Assembly: GCA_964451255.1 (NCBI GenBank)
Contig: CAYVHL010000005.1
Span: 1-64,000 of the forward strand
Length of the DNA: 64,000 bases
Origin: JAHBTB01 sp964451255
GTDB taxonomy: Bacteria > Armatimonadota > Fimbriimonadia > Fimbriimonadales > Fimbriimonadaceae
Direction: 5' to 3'
The notes below the pieces were generated by a model, which was not told where the DNA came from, searched no databases, and worked only from the letters and a program-made list of their open reading frames with translations. Positions 53,482-62,664 of this stretch are shown here, piece after piece. The position numbers and the translations under genes are program-made. How positions within the stretch are numbered: position 1 is the stretch's first letter; every line of letters begins with the position of its first letter.

Positions 53482-54843
53482 CTAGTCTTCGTCAGAGCGG
53501 AAGGACACGATCTTCCAACCGTCCCGATACCGCTGAAGACCGTAGCTGTGCTCGACGACCTCGCGGTGGCCCCACGAGTCGACGTAGGTGTGGCGGGCGA
53601 CGATTGACGCGTTGTCGTCCCACTTTCGGACGTCCACGATCTTGTAGGAGATCGTGTGCGTGCCTTCGACCAAGTCGCGGACCATCTCGCCGAAGTCGTC
53701 TCCGCGCATATCGTAGGTGTCTGCGTTCGTCACTTGGATCTGTACCCAACTGTCACGGTCGACAAGCCACGACATGCGGTCGTAGTTCCGGCTACGGAAG
53801 GCGTCCTCAAGTCGGTCAGCGACACTGTCCAGTCGGCCAGAGTCGAAGCGGTCGTAGTACGGGCGGTAGTCGTAGCGGTCGCCGAAGCTGAAGTTGAAGA
53901 CGACGGCTATCGTTGGACGACACCGGTTCCAAGACACGTATGCGGGCAGGTGCGGGTACCAGTACCACGGTGAAGGCACACAGCCGTCGCCGTACACGTA
54001 CACGTAGTTCGGGTACCAGAAGTCGCTGTCTCGCCATCCGCTGTTGTAATGGTAGTAGCCGTTGCGATAGTGGACGGACCGGACAGTGCGGTCCTCACGC
54101 CAGGCCTTGTAGGTCACCCGGTTATTGACCATCGCCGGGGGCGGGTCGAACGATACTCGGTCGCGGCTCCGGTCGACGGAGATGTTGTGTCCACCGCGAT
54201 TGAAGTCGGGTTGTCCGCCGACTCCACGGGTCAAGCCACCAGGAAGGCCACGCTTGTTCGCGTCGCGATCCGTCGGGTTGTCGACGCGAGGGGCCGTGCC
54301 CTTGCCTCGCTGAGGATCGTTGGGGCTTCGTCGGTCGTCATCGCGTTTCGGCGGGACACCACGTTGATTGTCGTCTTGGCGTCTCGGAGGAGTGTTGTCG
54401 CGCCGGTTCTGCTCCGGAATGCCACGTCGGTCGTCGTCGCGCTTCGGCGCGGGCGGCGGTGTGTCGCGGCGCGCCTGCTGCGGAGGAGGAGTCCGATCCT
54501 CACGTCGGGGTGGCGGGTTGTCCTGCCGTCGCTGGTCGGGTTGCCGCCCCCTTTGGTCGTCGTCGCGCCGTTGCGGTGGTGGCGGTGTGTTGCGGCGTTC
54601 TTGCGGCGGCGGGCTGTCCCGACGTTCTTGTTTCGGGGGCGGGGCGGGTCTGTCCTGCCGTCGCTGGTCGGGTTGCCGGCCCCTTTGATCGTCGTTTCGT
54701 CGCTGGGGCGGAGGCGGCGTGTTGCGCTCCTGGCGAGGTGGCGCCTGGTGTCCGTGATCCTTGTTTTGACCGCGACTATCCTGGGCGAAGGCTATGGCTC
54801 CCAGAGAAAGAGCCAAGAAGGCCAGAAAGAGGGTGCGCTGCAT
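53482..54843 (-). CDS. secreted low-complexity protein with C-terminal NTF2-like domain (453 aa)
   Basis: Signal peptide MQRTLFLAFLALSLGAIAFAQ. Residues about 22-200 are a charged, proline-rich tract of repeats like RRQDRPAPPPKQERRD and RNTPPPPQRR, probably disordered. A Tyr/Trp-rich stretch holds VPSPWYWYPHLPAYVSW. The C-terminus (DRLEDAFRSRNYDRMSWLV to IVSFRSDED) looks like an NTF2-type fold. A related protein is encoded next door. Function unknown; binding to the cell surface is plausible. Confidence 0.8.
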   Translation of the reverse strand: MQRTLFLAFLALSLGAIAFAQDSRGQNKDHGHQAPPRQERNTPPPPQRRNDDQRGRQPDQRRQDRPAPPPKQERRDSPPPQERRNTPPPPQRRDDDQRGRQPDQRRQDNPPPRREDRTPPPQQARRDTPPPAPKRDDDRRGIPEQNRRDNTPPRRQDDNQRGVPPKRDDDRRSPNDPQRGKGTAPRVDNPTDRDANKRGLPGGLTRGVGGQPDFNRGGHNISVDRSRDRVSFDPPPAMVNNRVTYKAWREDRTVRSVHYRNGYYHYNSGWRDSDFWYPNYVYVYGDGCVPSPWYWYPHLPAYVSWNRCRPTIAVVFNFSFGDRYDYRPYYDRFDSGRLDSVADRLEDAFRSRNYDRMSWLVDRDSWVQIQVTNADTYDMRGDDFGEMVRDLVEGTHTISYKIVDVRKWDDNASIVARHTYVDSWGHREVVEHSYGLQRYRDGWKIVSFRSDED

Positions 54844-55038
54844 TGAGGTGCTCCTTACCTGTGGAACGCTCCACCTGAGGACTTGTTACAGGAAGTTTAC
54901 ACGGGTTCGGGCAAACCTGCACAAAATCATGCTTGGGCGGGCCAAAACTGTCAAATCAGACATGCCGTTGACCTAGGCACGGTTTGACTCGGGGCGGGTA
55001 TCTCTGCCAGCGCGACCGGACGGTCTGGCAGGGTTGCC

Positions 55039-55818
55039 TTAGAAGTGATCCGTGCGGAAGGAGGCGAGGCGGTAGCCGCGCGCCGTCTTCTCAAGGCCGT
55101 AGCTCAGCCGAACCGTCTGTTTGTCTCCCCATGGATCGACGAAGACCTGGATGGCGGCGACCGAGGCGCCACCGTCCCATGATCGGAGTTCTGTCACATG
55201 GAACGAAGACATGTTCGTGCCCTCCATCATGTCTCTGGTCATGCGGGCAAGAGCCTCGCCCTTCACGTCGTACTGGTCGGCGCCGTCGACTTGCACCTGG
55301 ACAAAGTTGTCCGGCGCGAAAAGCCAAGCCATTCGATCGAAGTCGCGGCCACGGAAAGCCTCGTCGATCCGGTCGGCCACGCAGTCGATCTGGCCAGAGT
55401 CGAAGGGTCGGAAGTGGTGGGCCTGGTAGTGGTACGCCGCGCCTCCATAGAAATCGAAGGTGTCCATACCGGCTGACTTGACTTGAGAAGCGTCAACGTA
55501 AGCGGGGAGGTGCGGATACCAGTACCAAGGAGATGGGGCCGCCTTGCCGTCAGGCTCCGTGACGTAATGGCCGAAGTGATAGGCGGCGACGTGCGTGACG
55601 TCTTCATACGGTGTGACCCCGGAGCGGTAGTTCAACCTTGGATGCCGAGAGGGTGCCGCGTCCGGACGGGAGGAGGCGACGACCGTCGGCGGTCCGCTGA
55701 AGGACGTCCGTCTGAGAGCCTGTTGAACCGGATCAAGGGGAGTGATTTGTCCGTTTTGGGCAAAGGGGGCGGCAGCGACTCCCATCGTGACACATGCCAA
55801 GAGAATGATGCGTTTCAT
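55039..55818 (-). CDS. secreted paralogue with NTF2-like domain (259 aa)
   Basis: Signal peptide MKRIILLACVTMGVAAAPFAQ. It shares with the neighbour the exact motif SPWYWYPHLPAYV and the C-terminal domain (DSGQIDCVADRIDEAFRGRDFDRMAWLF, then GYRLASFRTDHF), but lacks the proline-rich repeats. The two genes probably arose by duplication. No function recognised. Confidence 0.8.
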   Translation of the reverse strand: MKRIILLACVTMGVAAAPFAQNGQITPLDPVQQALRRTSFSGPPTVVASSRPDAAPSRHPRLNYRSGVTPYEDVTHVAAYHFGHYVTEPDGKAAPSPWYWYPHLPAYVDASQVKSAGMDTFDFYGGAAYHYQAHHFRPFDSGQIDCVADRIDEAFRGRDFDRMAWLFAPDNFVQVQVDGADQYDVKGEALARMTRDMMEGTNMSSFHVTELRSWDGGASVAAIQVFVDPWGDKQTVRLSYGLEKTARGYRLASFRTDHF

Positions 55819-56010
55819 GGACTTGTTCCTTGTGATCCGGTGCTTGTAGCCATTTGTGGCTTCATGTGGTGCTGTTCCACAGCCTGAAGGGCACCTTGTT
55901 CATCTTCCGGCAATTACTACACCGCCAACCTGGCAATTCATGGATCAGGTATGTGGATCGAACCATGCCAGGCACTGGGCTAAGCAGGCAAAAGTGCCAA
56001 AATCAAATAC

Positions 56011-57039
56011 ATGAGCAAAACTCGCGTCGCGGTCATCCCTGGCGACGGAATAGGCCCCGAGATCACGCATGCGACCGTCGAGATCCTCGAGGCCACCGGG
56101 TTCGAGGCAGAATGGGTGTACTTGGACGCGGGCCTTGCTTCCATCGAGAAGGGAAACCTGGCCATGCCGCCCGAAACGGTCGAAGCCGTCCGCGAGATCA
56201 AGATAGCCCTCAAGGGCCCGACCACGACGCCGAAGGGCGGCGGGCACACGAGCGCGAACGTCGCTTTGCGGAAGGCCCTGGATCTCTTCGCCAACGTTCG
56301 GCCAGCCAAGACCTTGCCCGGCGTCCACGGCCCGTTCGCAGACAAGAAGCTTGACCTGATCATCGTCCGGGAGAACACTGAAGACTTGTATTCCGGCATC
56401 GAGTATATGCCGCACCCCGACGTCGCCCAGTCGATCAAGGTCATCACCAGACAAGGTAGCCGCCGACTCTTTGAATACACCTTCAAAATGGCTCGCGAGC
56501 AAAAGCGGAAGCGCGTGACCGTCGTGCACAAGGCCAACATCATGAAGCTTAGCGACGGGCTGTTCCTCGAAGAGTTTTATAAGGCGGCCGAGTGCAACAA
56601 AGACATCCAGGCAGACGACATCATCGTCGACAACTGTTGTATGCAACTTGTGACGAAGCCCGAACAGTTTGATGTTCTGGTGACCGAAAACCTTTACGGG
56701 GATATCATCAGCGACTTGTGCGCGGGGTTGGTCGGCGGCTTGGGGCTTGCCCCAGGAGCCAACATCGGCTATGACTGCGCCGTCTTCGAGGCGGTCCATG
56801 GTTCAGCCCCGGACATCGCGGGCAAGGGGATCGCAAACCCGACCGCTCTCCTGCTGAGCTCCGTCATGATGCTGCGCCACCTTGGGCGTCACGAACAAGC
56901 CGACCGCATCACCAGTTCGGTCATGCGGGTCTGTGAGGAGGCCAATTGCCTGACTATCGACCTTGGAGGCAAGGCGTCCACCGAGGAGTACGCCAGGGAA
57001 GTGGTGTCCATCAGTCTTGGCAAAGGCGCCGTTGCGTAG
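56011..57039 (+). CDS. isocitrate/isopropylmalate dehydrogenase family, likely NAD isocitrate dehydrogenase (342 aa)
   Basis: MSKTRVAVIPGDGIGPEITHATVEIL is the family start. KGPTTTPKGGGHTSANVALRKALDLFANVRPAKTLPGV fits the isocitrate rather than isopropylmalate group. Metal ligands are in NLYGDIISDLCAGLVGGLGLAPGANIG, and the cofactor loop has EAVHGSAPDIAGKGIANPTALLLS. It oxidises isocitrate to 2-oxoglutarate in the TCA cycle. Short length and lack of the E. coli-type insertions resemble the NAD-dependent eukaryotic form. Confidence 0.88.
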   Translation: MSKTRVAVIPGDGIGPEITHATVEILEATGFEAEWVYLDAGLASIEKGNLAMPPETVEAVREIKIALKGPTTTPKGGGHTSANVALRKALDLFANVRPAKTLPGVHGPFADKKLDLIIVRENTEDLYSGIEYMPHPDVAQSIKVITRQGSRRLFEYTFKMAREQKRKRVTVVHKANIMKLSDGLFLEEFYKAAECNKDIQADDIIVDNCCMQLVTKPEQFDVLVTENLYGDIISDLCAGLVGGLGLAPGANIGYDCAVFEAVHGSAPDIAGKGIANPTALLLSSVMMLRHLGRHEQADRITSSVMRVCEEANCLTIDLGGKASTEEYAREVVSISLGKGAVA

Positions 57040-57907
57040 CTTAGTCCTAGGTTCGGCCGGGATGCTCGGCGTCGATCTGGTGGCCGAGTGCAAGCGCCGG
57101 GGGTGGGACGCTGTCGGGCTGGACAAGAACGAAGTCGATCTGACGGTTCCGACGCAGGTCCAGCGGCTGAAGAACCGCGAATGGGGAGAGTTCGACTGGG
57201 CGTTCAATTGTGCCGCTTACACGGCGGTTGACCTCGCCGAGACTGAGACGGCGCTGGCCCAGAGGCTGAACGCGATCGTGCCCGGGATGCTGTCCTCATT
57301 GTTCCGGGACATGAAATGGAGGTTTGTTCACATTTCAACCGACTTTGTCTTCGACGGAGGTGCGTCACGACCATATCGCGAAGACGACCCGACGAACCCG
57401 CAATCGGCATACGGAAGGTCAAAGCTGGTTGGGGAAAAGCTGGTCTTGGAAGCAAACCCGGAAGCTGTGGTTTGTCGGACGGCCTGGCTCTACGGGCCGC
57501 ACGGCAAGTCGTTTCCACGGTCTATTGCGACGGCATGGTTGGCCGGTAATCCCTTGCGCGTCGTGGCCGACCAAACAGGATCACCCACCAGTACGACAGA
57601 CTTGGCGAAGACCTTGTGCGATTTGGCGGCCTTGATGCCGAGCGGCGGGATTTACCACACCGCTGGGCCAGAGGAGATGACCTGGCACACGTTTGCGGTT
57701 CGGGCAGTGGAGGCTTACCAGTTGGCAAACGGCATTGCGCGCCCAGCCGAGATCACCGCGATCACCACCGCAGACTGGCCGACCCCGGCCAAACGCCCGG
57801 CATATTCAGTTCTGGACTCGGGCAAGGTCGCGGCGCTGGGCATCCCGCCGATGCGTCCGGTCGATCAGTCCCTGGCCGACTTCTTCACGACCCTGGGGCC
57901 ATTCTAG
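57032..57907 (+). CDS. dTDP-4-dehydrorhamnose reductase-like NAD-dependent protein (291 aa)
   Basis: The TTG at 57032 overlaps the dehydrogenase stop and gives LRSLVLGSAGMLGVDLV with the GxxGxxG nucleotide site. The STDFVFDGG and YGRSKLVGEKLVLE blocks hold the catalytic Tyr-x3-Lys. The C-terminal blocks fit RmlD. It makes dTDP-L-rhamnose or a related sugar nucleotide for surface glycans. No other rml genes are in the window, and the start codon is uncertain. Confidence 0.85.
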   Translation: MRSLVLGSAGMLGVDLVAECKRRGWDAVGLDKNEVDLTVPTQVQRLKNREWGEFDWAFNCAAYTAVDLAETETALAQRLNAIVPGMLSSLFRDMKWRFVHISTDFVFDGGASRPYREDDPTNPQSAYGRSKLVGEKLVLEANPEAVVCRTAWLYGPHGKSFPRSIATAWLAGNPLRVVADQTGSPTSTTDLAKTLCDLAALMPSGGIYHTAGPEEMTWHTFAVRAVEAYQLANGIARPAEITAITTADWPTPAKRPAYSVLDSGKVAALGIPPMRPVDQSLADFFTTLGPF

Positions 57908-57920
57908 CCGTAGAAAACGC

Positions 57921-57955
57921 CGACGGGCTGGTGTCGTGTTGACACCAGCCCGTCG
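57921..57955. terminator. bidirectional hairpin terminator
   Basis: A perfect 15-bp stem CGACGGGCTGGTGTC/GACACCAGCCCGTCG with a 5-nt loop, between convergent genes. Confidence 0.88.
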
Positions 57956-57975
57956 TTAGCTTGCCGAGCCGAAGC

Positions 57976-58545
57976 TCAGCCTTTCTTGGCTTCGATGGCG
58001 ACGGCGTGCGTCACCTTGTCGGCCACCTTCTTGCTCAGCGTGGCCATGTCCTTGTGCATGCTCGGCAGACAGTCGCCACAGCACGCGAAATAGCGGACGC
58101 CATGGTAATCGACATACCCGGCGGAAGCTGAGTAGGCGTCGACCTTCTCACCCGTGACGGGGCAAGTCATCTCGACCTTCGAAGGCAACTTGCTGTACTT
58201 GGCTTCGTCCTTGAGGAACGCCTTTTGGTTGTCCTCGCTGGAGAAAGCGTAGCGGATGCCCTTGTAATCGGTCGTGATCTTGGAGTCCTTGACTCGGTTC
58301 CCCGTGACCGGGTCGAACATCGTCAAGCCGATGACCATGTTCTTTTCGGCCGCCATTTTCATGTACTTCTGGGGATCCTTGCTGAACTCGGTGTTGCAAC
58401 CGGCGCAACAGGTGCCGAAGTAGATTCCGTTGTACTCCACCGCAGGCGCGGTGGCTTTGATCGGGTGGCCCATGACCGGGCACATCAAGGGGCCGCCGTC
58501 AGACGGCGAGAGGACGGCTGTTGCGAATAGCAGTGCGGTTATCAT
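57976..58545 (-). CDS. exported protein with three YHS-like modules (189 aa)
   Basis: A short signal (MITALLFATAVLS) is followed by three related modules: MCPVMGHPIKATAPAVEYNGIYFGTCCAGC, MFDPVTGNRVKDSKITTDYKGIRYAF and TCPVTGEKVDAYSASAGYVDYHGVRYFACCGDC. The first and third keep Cys pairs able to bind metal; the second has lost them. YHS domains occur in copper and mercury handling, and the copper ATPase of this window has one too. Probably a periplasmic metal-binding protein. Confidence 0.78.
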   Translation of the reverse strand: MITALLFATAVLSPSDGGPLMCPVMGHPIKATAPAVEYNGIYFGTCCAGCNTEFSKDPQKYMKMAAEKNMVIGLTMFDPVTGNRVKDSKITTDYKGIRYAFSSEDNQKAFLKDEAKYSKLPSKVEMTCPVTGEKVDAYSASAGYVDYHGVRYFACCGDCLPSMHKDMATLSKKVADKVTHAVAIEAKKG

Positions 58546-58587
58546 CGTTCTGTGATCCTGGCGAAGAGGATACCGAATAATCCTGGG

Positions 58588-59322
58588 TCAGCCAAGGCCG
58601 CCGAACTTTCGTATCCGCTTTTGGTAATGTCGCACCGCTTCGATTAGTTCCCCTTCTCCGAATTCAGGCCAGGTGACCTCCGTCACGTATAGTTCGGCAT
58701 AGGCCGCCTGCCAGATCAAGAAGTTGCTGACCCTGACTTCGCCGGCAGTACGGACCATCAGGTCAGGGTCTGGGACTGTCGGGTCGTAAAGTCTGTCGTG
58801 AAACGCTTTTTCGTCTAGAGAACTGGGATCGACACCTTCGGTCAAGAGCTTCTTGGCCGCATCGACGATCTCGGCTCGGCCACCATAGTTGATGGCCAAG
58901 GTGAAGACGATCCCGGTGTTGTCCTTAGTGGCCGACTCTAAGTCGCGAAAGGCTTCTTGCAGGGTTTGGGGCAACTCGTGGCGACGCCCGATGACACGGG
59001 CCCTGACATTGTTGGCGACCAGGTCACGCAGTTCGTGTCGGGCGGCCTCCTCGATGAGGGACATGAGGCCTCCGACCTCCTGATCCGGCCTCCTCCAGTT
59101 TTCTGCGCTGAAGCCATAGACCGTAAGGTGGCCAATGCCCAGTTCGGCGGCCGAAAGAAGCACTTTCTTGAGTGTCTTATATCCTTCTCTGTGGCCCCAA
59201 AGCCGCATGAACCCTTTGCCTGTGGCATAGCGTCCGTTGCCGTCCATGATGATGGCCAGATGGCTGGGTAGCTGCCCAAGGTCAATGCCCGCATCCATCG
59301 CCCTGCGTCGGACTTGGTTCAT
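58588..59322 (-). CDS. uppS: undecaprenyl diphosphate synthase (244 aa)
   Basis: Conserved regions: HLAIIMDGNGRYATGKG with catalytic Asp27, GHREGYKTLKKVL, LTVYGFSAENWRRP, FTLAINYGGRAEIVDA, DPDLMVRTAGEVRVSNFLIWQAAYAELYVTEVTWPEF. It makes the C55 lipid carrier for peptidoglycan. I chose ATG 59322; an ATG at 59358 would add twelve residues. Last gene of the rpsB block. Confidence 0.95.
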   Translation of the reverse strand: MNQVRRRAMDAGIDLGQLPSHLAIIMDGNGRYATGKGFMRLWGHREGYKTLKKVLLSAAELGIGHLTVYGFSAENWRRPDQEVGGLMSLIEEAARHELRDLVANNVRARVIGRRHELPQTLQEAFRDLESATKDNTGIVFTLAINYGGRAEIVDAAKKLLTEGVDPSSLDEKAFHDRLYDPTVPDPDLMVRTAGEVRVSNFLIWQAAYAELYVTEVTWPEFGEGELIEAVRHYQKRIRKFGGLG

Positions 59323-59419
59323 ATTAATAGTTATAGATGGCCCCAGCGTACTAGGCATTCCGTCTGCTTGGTAGCAAGGCACGCGGTCGCCGGACAAGAT
59401 GGCCGCCCCGTGCCGCCAA

Positions 59420-59995
59420 TTAGATCTCCATCAGCTCGGTTTCTTTCTTCTTCTGGACCGTGTGGGTTTCTGCGATGTATTTGTCTGTTAGCTCTTGGAC
59501 TTTCTTTTCCAACAGCTTGACATCGTCTTCGCTGACTTCTTTGTTCTTGAGCCTGGTCTTGGCTTGGTCAAGCGCGTGGTGGCGGACGTTTCGGATCGCG
59601 ACACAGCCCTCCTCTGACCGATGGTTGACCTGCTTGATCAGTTCCTTCCTGCGTTCCTCCGTCATCTGCGGGAAGGTCAGCCGGATATTAATGCCGTCGT
59701 TGTTCGGAGTAATCCCTAGGTCGCTCTTTTGGATCGCCTTCTCAATATGGCCGATCATGTTCTTGTCCCACGGTGTCAGCATGAGGACCCGTGGCTCGGG
59801 GACGCTGATGTTCGCGACCTGGTTGACCGGGGTCTCGGTGCCATAGTAGTCGACCATCACGCTTTCGAGCATGATTGGGTTGGCCCTGCCGGTTCGGATG
59901 CGATGGAAGTCGTGGGCCGTCGCCTCGACAGCGTGCTTCATCTTTCTTTCTGCTTCTTGCAGTATCTCGTTCACGGGGTTAGTCTCCTTCGACAA
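59420..59995 (-). CDS. frr: ribosome recycling factor (191 aa)
   Basis: The sequence matches RRF along its length: AERKMKHAVEATAHDFHRIRTGRANPIMLESVMVDYYGTETPVNQVANISVPEPRVL, then INIRLTFPQMTEERRKELIKQV and KDEDDVK-like VSEDDVKLLEKKVQELTDKYIAE. Frees ribosomes after termination. Overlaps pyrH by 17 nt. Confidence 0.97.
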   Translation of the reverse strand: MSKETNPVNEILQEAERKMKHAVEATAHDFHRIRTGRANPIMLESVMVDYYGTETPVNQVANISVPEPRVLMLTPWDKNMIGHIEKAIQKSDLGITPNNDGINIRLTFPQMTEERRKELIKQVNHRSEEGCVAIRNVRHHALDQAKTRLKNKEVSEDDVKLLEKKVQELTDKYIAETHTVQKKKETELMEI

Positions 59996-60707
59996 GGGTA
60001 CCGTCGGTCTTGCCTTGGACCGCTAGGGCGAGTCCACCTGGGCGGTTCAACTCCATCACGACCAAGGGCAGGTTATGTTCTCGGCACATGGTGAAGGCTG
60101 TCTCGTCCATCACCTTGAGCCGTTGTTTGATCGCTTCACCAAACGTCAGCCGGTCGAATTTGACGGCGTCGGCGTGCTTCTTTGGATCCTTGTCATACAC
60201 TCCGTCCACCTTGGTGGCCTTGATGACGGCCTTCGCTCCGATCTCCAAGGCGCGTAGGACGCTTGCGGTGTCGGTGGTGAAGTAGGGGTTTCCAGTGCCA
60301 CCGGCGAAAATCACCGCGCGGCCTTTTTCCAGGTGCCTGATGGCCCGCCGCCGTATGAAGGATTCCGCCACTTCGGGAACGGATATGGCGCTCTGGACTC
60401 GACATGGGATACCGGCCGATTCGAGTGCGCTCTGCAGGGCCAGCCCGTTCATGATCGTCCCCATCATCCCCATGTGGTCGGCGACCGTGCGGTCGATGCC
60501 GCCGTTTTCGCTGAAGGCCGTGCCACGGATAAAGTTGCCGCCGCCGATTACGACCGCGACCTGCGCGCCAAGGGCGTGCAGGCCGCCGATCTCCTGGGCG
60601 ATGTAGTCCAGGGTCTGAGTTTCCAGGCCGAAGCCGGCTTTGCCGCCGAGAGCTTCGCCGCTGATCTTCAGGACGACCCTATCGTAGGCAAGCGTGGCTA
60701 CGGCCAT
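59979..60707 (-). CDS. pyrH: UMP kinase (242 aa)
   Basis: Bacterial UMP kinase motifs: RVVLKISGEALGGKAGFG, VAVVIGGGNFIRGTAF, DHMGMMGTIMNGLALQSALE, VIFAGGTGNPYFTTDTASVLRALEIGA and KATKVDGVYDKDPKKHADA. Makes UDP for nucleotides and cell wall. Sits between tsf and frr as in many bacteria. Confidence 0.97.
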   Translation of the reverse strand: MAVATLAYDRVVLKISGEALGGKAGFGLETQTLDYIAQEIGGLHALGAQVAVVIGGGNFIRGTAFSENGGIDRTVADHMGMMGTIMNGLALQSALESAGIPCRVQSAISVPEVAESFIRRRAIRHLEKGRAVIFAGGTGNPYFTTDTASVLRALEIGAKAVIKATKVDGVYDKDPKKHADAVKFDRLTFGEAIKQRLKVMDETAFTMCREHNLPLVVMELNRPGGLALAVQGKTDGTLVEGD

Positions 60708-60713
60708 CGGCGT

Positions 60714-61565
60714 TCACTCGTCTCCGCCGAACTGGCCGACTTCGACTTTTTGGAACCTAACCACGTTGATCGAGCCGCCACCGGACTTGGCTTCCTCCTG
60801 GATGTAGGCCGTCACATTCTTCTTGTTGTCCGCATAGAACATCTGTTCCAGAAGAACCTGGCGTTGGAAGAACTCCTTGTTCACCCGGCCCCGCGCGATG
60901 TTCTCGGCGATGTTGGGTTCCTTGCCTTCGTCGATCGCCCGCTTGGTCTCGATCTCGATCTCTTTATCGATGACGTCCTTGGGCACGTCGTCTTTCTTGA
61001 GGAAGGTCGCGCCGAGCCCGACGGCCTGAATGCCGAGTTGTTCGCCTGCGGTCCGGATGTTCTTGGCGTCACCTGAGAGCTCCACCATCGCGGCCACTTT
61101 GCCGGTGTGGTGGTTGTAGACGCTGAACACGCCGTCCGTCTTGTAGACCTCGGCAAACCTCAACTGGATGTTCTCCCGGATGATGTTCACCGCATCCACG
61201 ACGATGTCGGCGGCGGTGTTTCCGTCGATGACGACGTCTTGTCCCGCCTTACCTGCCGCCAAGAATCCTCGGGCCAACTTGTCGACCATCGTCTTGAAGT
61301 CGTCGTTTTTGGCGACAAAGTCGGTCTCGCATTCGACCACGACGCCAGCTACCGACTTGCCGTCGTCGCTGGTGACGAACTTCGCGATGCCCTCGCCGGT
61401 GGCTCTGCCCGCTTTCTTCGCCGCCGCCGACTTGCCCTTCTCCCGAAGAATCTGCTCGGCCTTGGCCATATCGCCGCCCGCCTCTTCGAGGGCCGCCTTG
61501 CAGTCCATCATCGGGGCGTCGGTTTTGTCGCGGAGCTTCTTGACGTCTGCTGCCGTGATTGCCAT
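60714..61565 (-). CDS. tsf: elongation factor Ts (283 aa)
   Basis: N-terminal EF-Tu-binding domain (ITAADVKKLRDKTDAPMMDCKAALEEAGGDMAKAEQILREKG) and the core with GVVVECETDFVAKNDDFKTMV, then QVLLEQMFYADNKKNVTAYI. It reloads EF-Tu with GTP. The length is normal. Confidence 0.97.
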   Translation of the reverse strand: MAITAADVKKLRDKTDAPMMDCKAALEEAGGDMAKAEQILREKGKSAAAKKAGRATGEGIAKFVTSDDGKSVAGVVVECETDFVAKNDDFKTMVDKLARGFLAAGKAGQDVVIDGNTAADIVVDAVNIIRENIQLRFAEVYKTDGVFSVYNHHTGKVAAMVELSGDAKNIRTAGEQLGIQAVGLGATFLKKDDVPKDVIDKEIEIETKRAIDEGKEPNIAENIARGRVNKEFFQRQVLLEQMFYADNKKNVTAYIQEEAKSGGGSINVVRFQKVEVGQFGGDE

Positions 61566-61575
61566 TTCTTTCAGT

Positions 61576-62517
61576 TCAGTCCTTAGCCGCCGGTTGGGCT
61601 TCGGTCTCCGCCGGGGTTTCTACCTCGGGAGCAGGGTCCTGGGCCGGGGCTTCGGCCTTGGCCTCCGGCTCACTGGCAACAGGCTCGGATTCCTTGGCTT
61701 TGGCCTTGGCCGACTCGCTTTCGGTGAATGAGCGCAAGAACTCTTCCTCGACTTCGCCAAAGTGGACGGTGCCTTCGCCGTCGTCCTCGGCTTCCGCGCC
61801 CTCTTCAGACGTCGTGCCCTCGCTGATGGCGTCCTCGATGGGCCTGACTTCCAAGATGGCCTCTGCAAACTTCTGCGTGACCAGACGTATCGAGCGGATG
61901 GCGTCATCGTTGCCGGGGATGACATAGTCGGCGTCTTCGGGGTCGCAGTTTGTGTCCACGATCGCAACGATGGGGATGTGGAGTCTCTTAGCTTCTAAGA
62001 CGGCGATGGATTCCTTGTTCAGGTCCACGACAAACATGCAGGCCGGGGCCGCTGACATTGTCCGGATGCCTTCAAAGTACCGGGAGAGCTTGTCGCGCTC
62101 TTCGAGTCGCTTCAGCCGCTCCTTCTTGGGCAGGCGGTCGAGGTAACCGTCTGTCTCCATCCGGTCAAGGTCTTTGAGGCGGGCGATGCGTTGCTGGATG
62201 GTGTCCCAGTTCGTGAGCATGCCGCCGAGCCAGCGTTCGGTGACGAAGTACTGGCCGCTGCGTTGGGCCGCTTCCTTGATCGCCGACTGGGCTTGTTTCT
62301 TTGTGCCTACGAAGAGGACGCTGCCTCCGTCTTGAACGATGCGCTGGACGTAGTTGAGTGCGTCTTCAAAAAGTTTGATCGTCTGGTGGAGGTCGACGAT
62401 GTAGATGCCGTTGCGAGCGCCGTAGATGTAGCGCTTCATTTTCGGGTTCCACTTGCGGGTCTGGTGTCCAAAGTGGACGCCAGCCTCAAGCAGCTCTTTC
62501 ATGGAGAGTTGTGGCAT
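61576..62517 (-). CDS. rpsB: 30S ribosomal protein S2 with acidic C-terminal extension (313 aa)
   Basis: The ATG at 62517 follows AGGAAAA and starts MPQLSMKELLEAGVHFGHQTRKWNPKMKRYIYG, standard for S2. The core ends near residue 225 (VTQKFAEAILEVRP). About 85 extra residues, rich in Glu, Ala and Pro, follow (EEGAEAEDDGEGTVHFG onward). Such tails occur in some phyla. First gene of the block; its 147-bp leader (62518-62664) has small hairpins such as CCGAC/GTCGG that could allow S2 autoregulation. Confidence 0.96.
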   Translation of the reverse strand: MPQLSMKELLEAGVHFGHQTRKWNPKMKRYIYGARNGIYIVDLHQTIKLFEDALNYVQRIVQDGGSVLFVGTKKQAQSAIKEAAQRSGQYFVTERWLGGMLTNWDTIQQRIARLKDLDRMETDGYLDRLPKKERLKRLEERDKLSRYFEGIRTMSAAPACMFVVDLNKESIAVLEAKRLHIPIVAIVDTNCDPEDADYVIPGNDDAIRSIRLVTQKFAEAILEVRPIEDAISEGTTSEEGAEAEDDGEGTVHFGEVEEEFLRSFTESESAKAKAKESEPVASEPEAKAEAPAQDPAPEVETPAETEAQPAAKD

Positions 62518-62664
62518 ATGTTTTTCCTGGGTTGTGCCTCCGGCCCAAGGTGTGGTCCGCCCATTTCCGACTCCGTTGTCGGACCCAGAGGCGCACCTGG
62601 GCCGTGTGTTGTGCTTTCGCGACCGGGAGGATACCATTTGCCGCCCGGCGACAGGGACCGCAGG

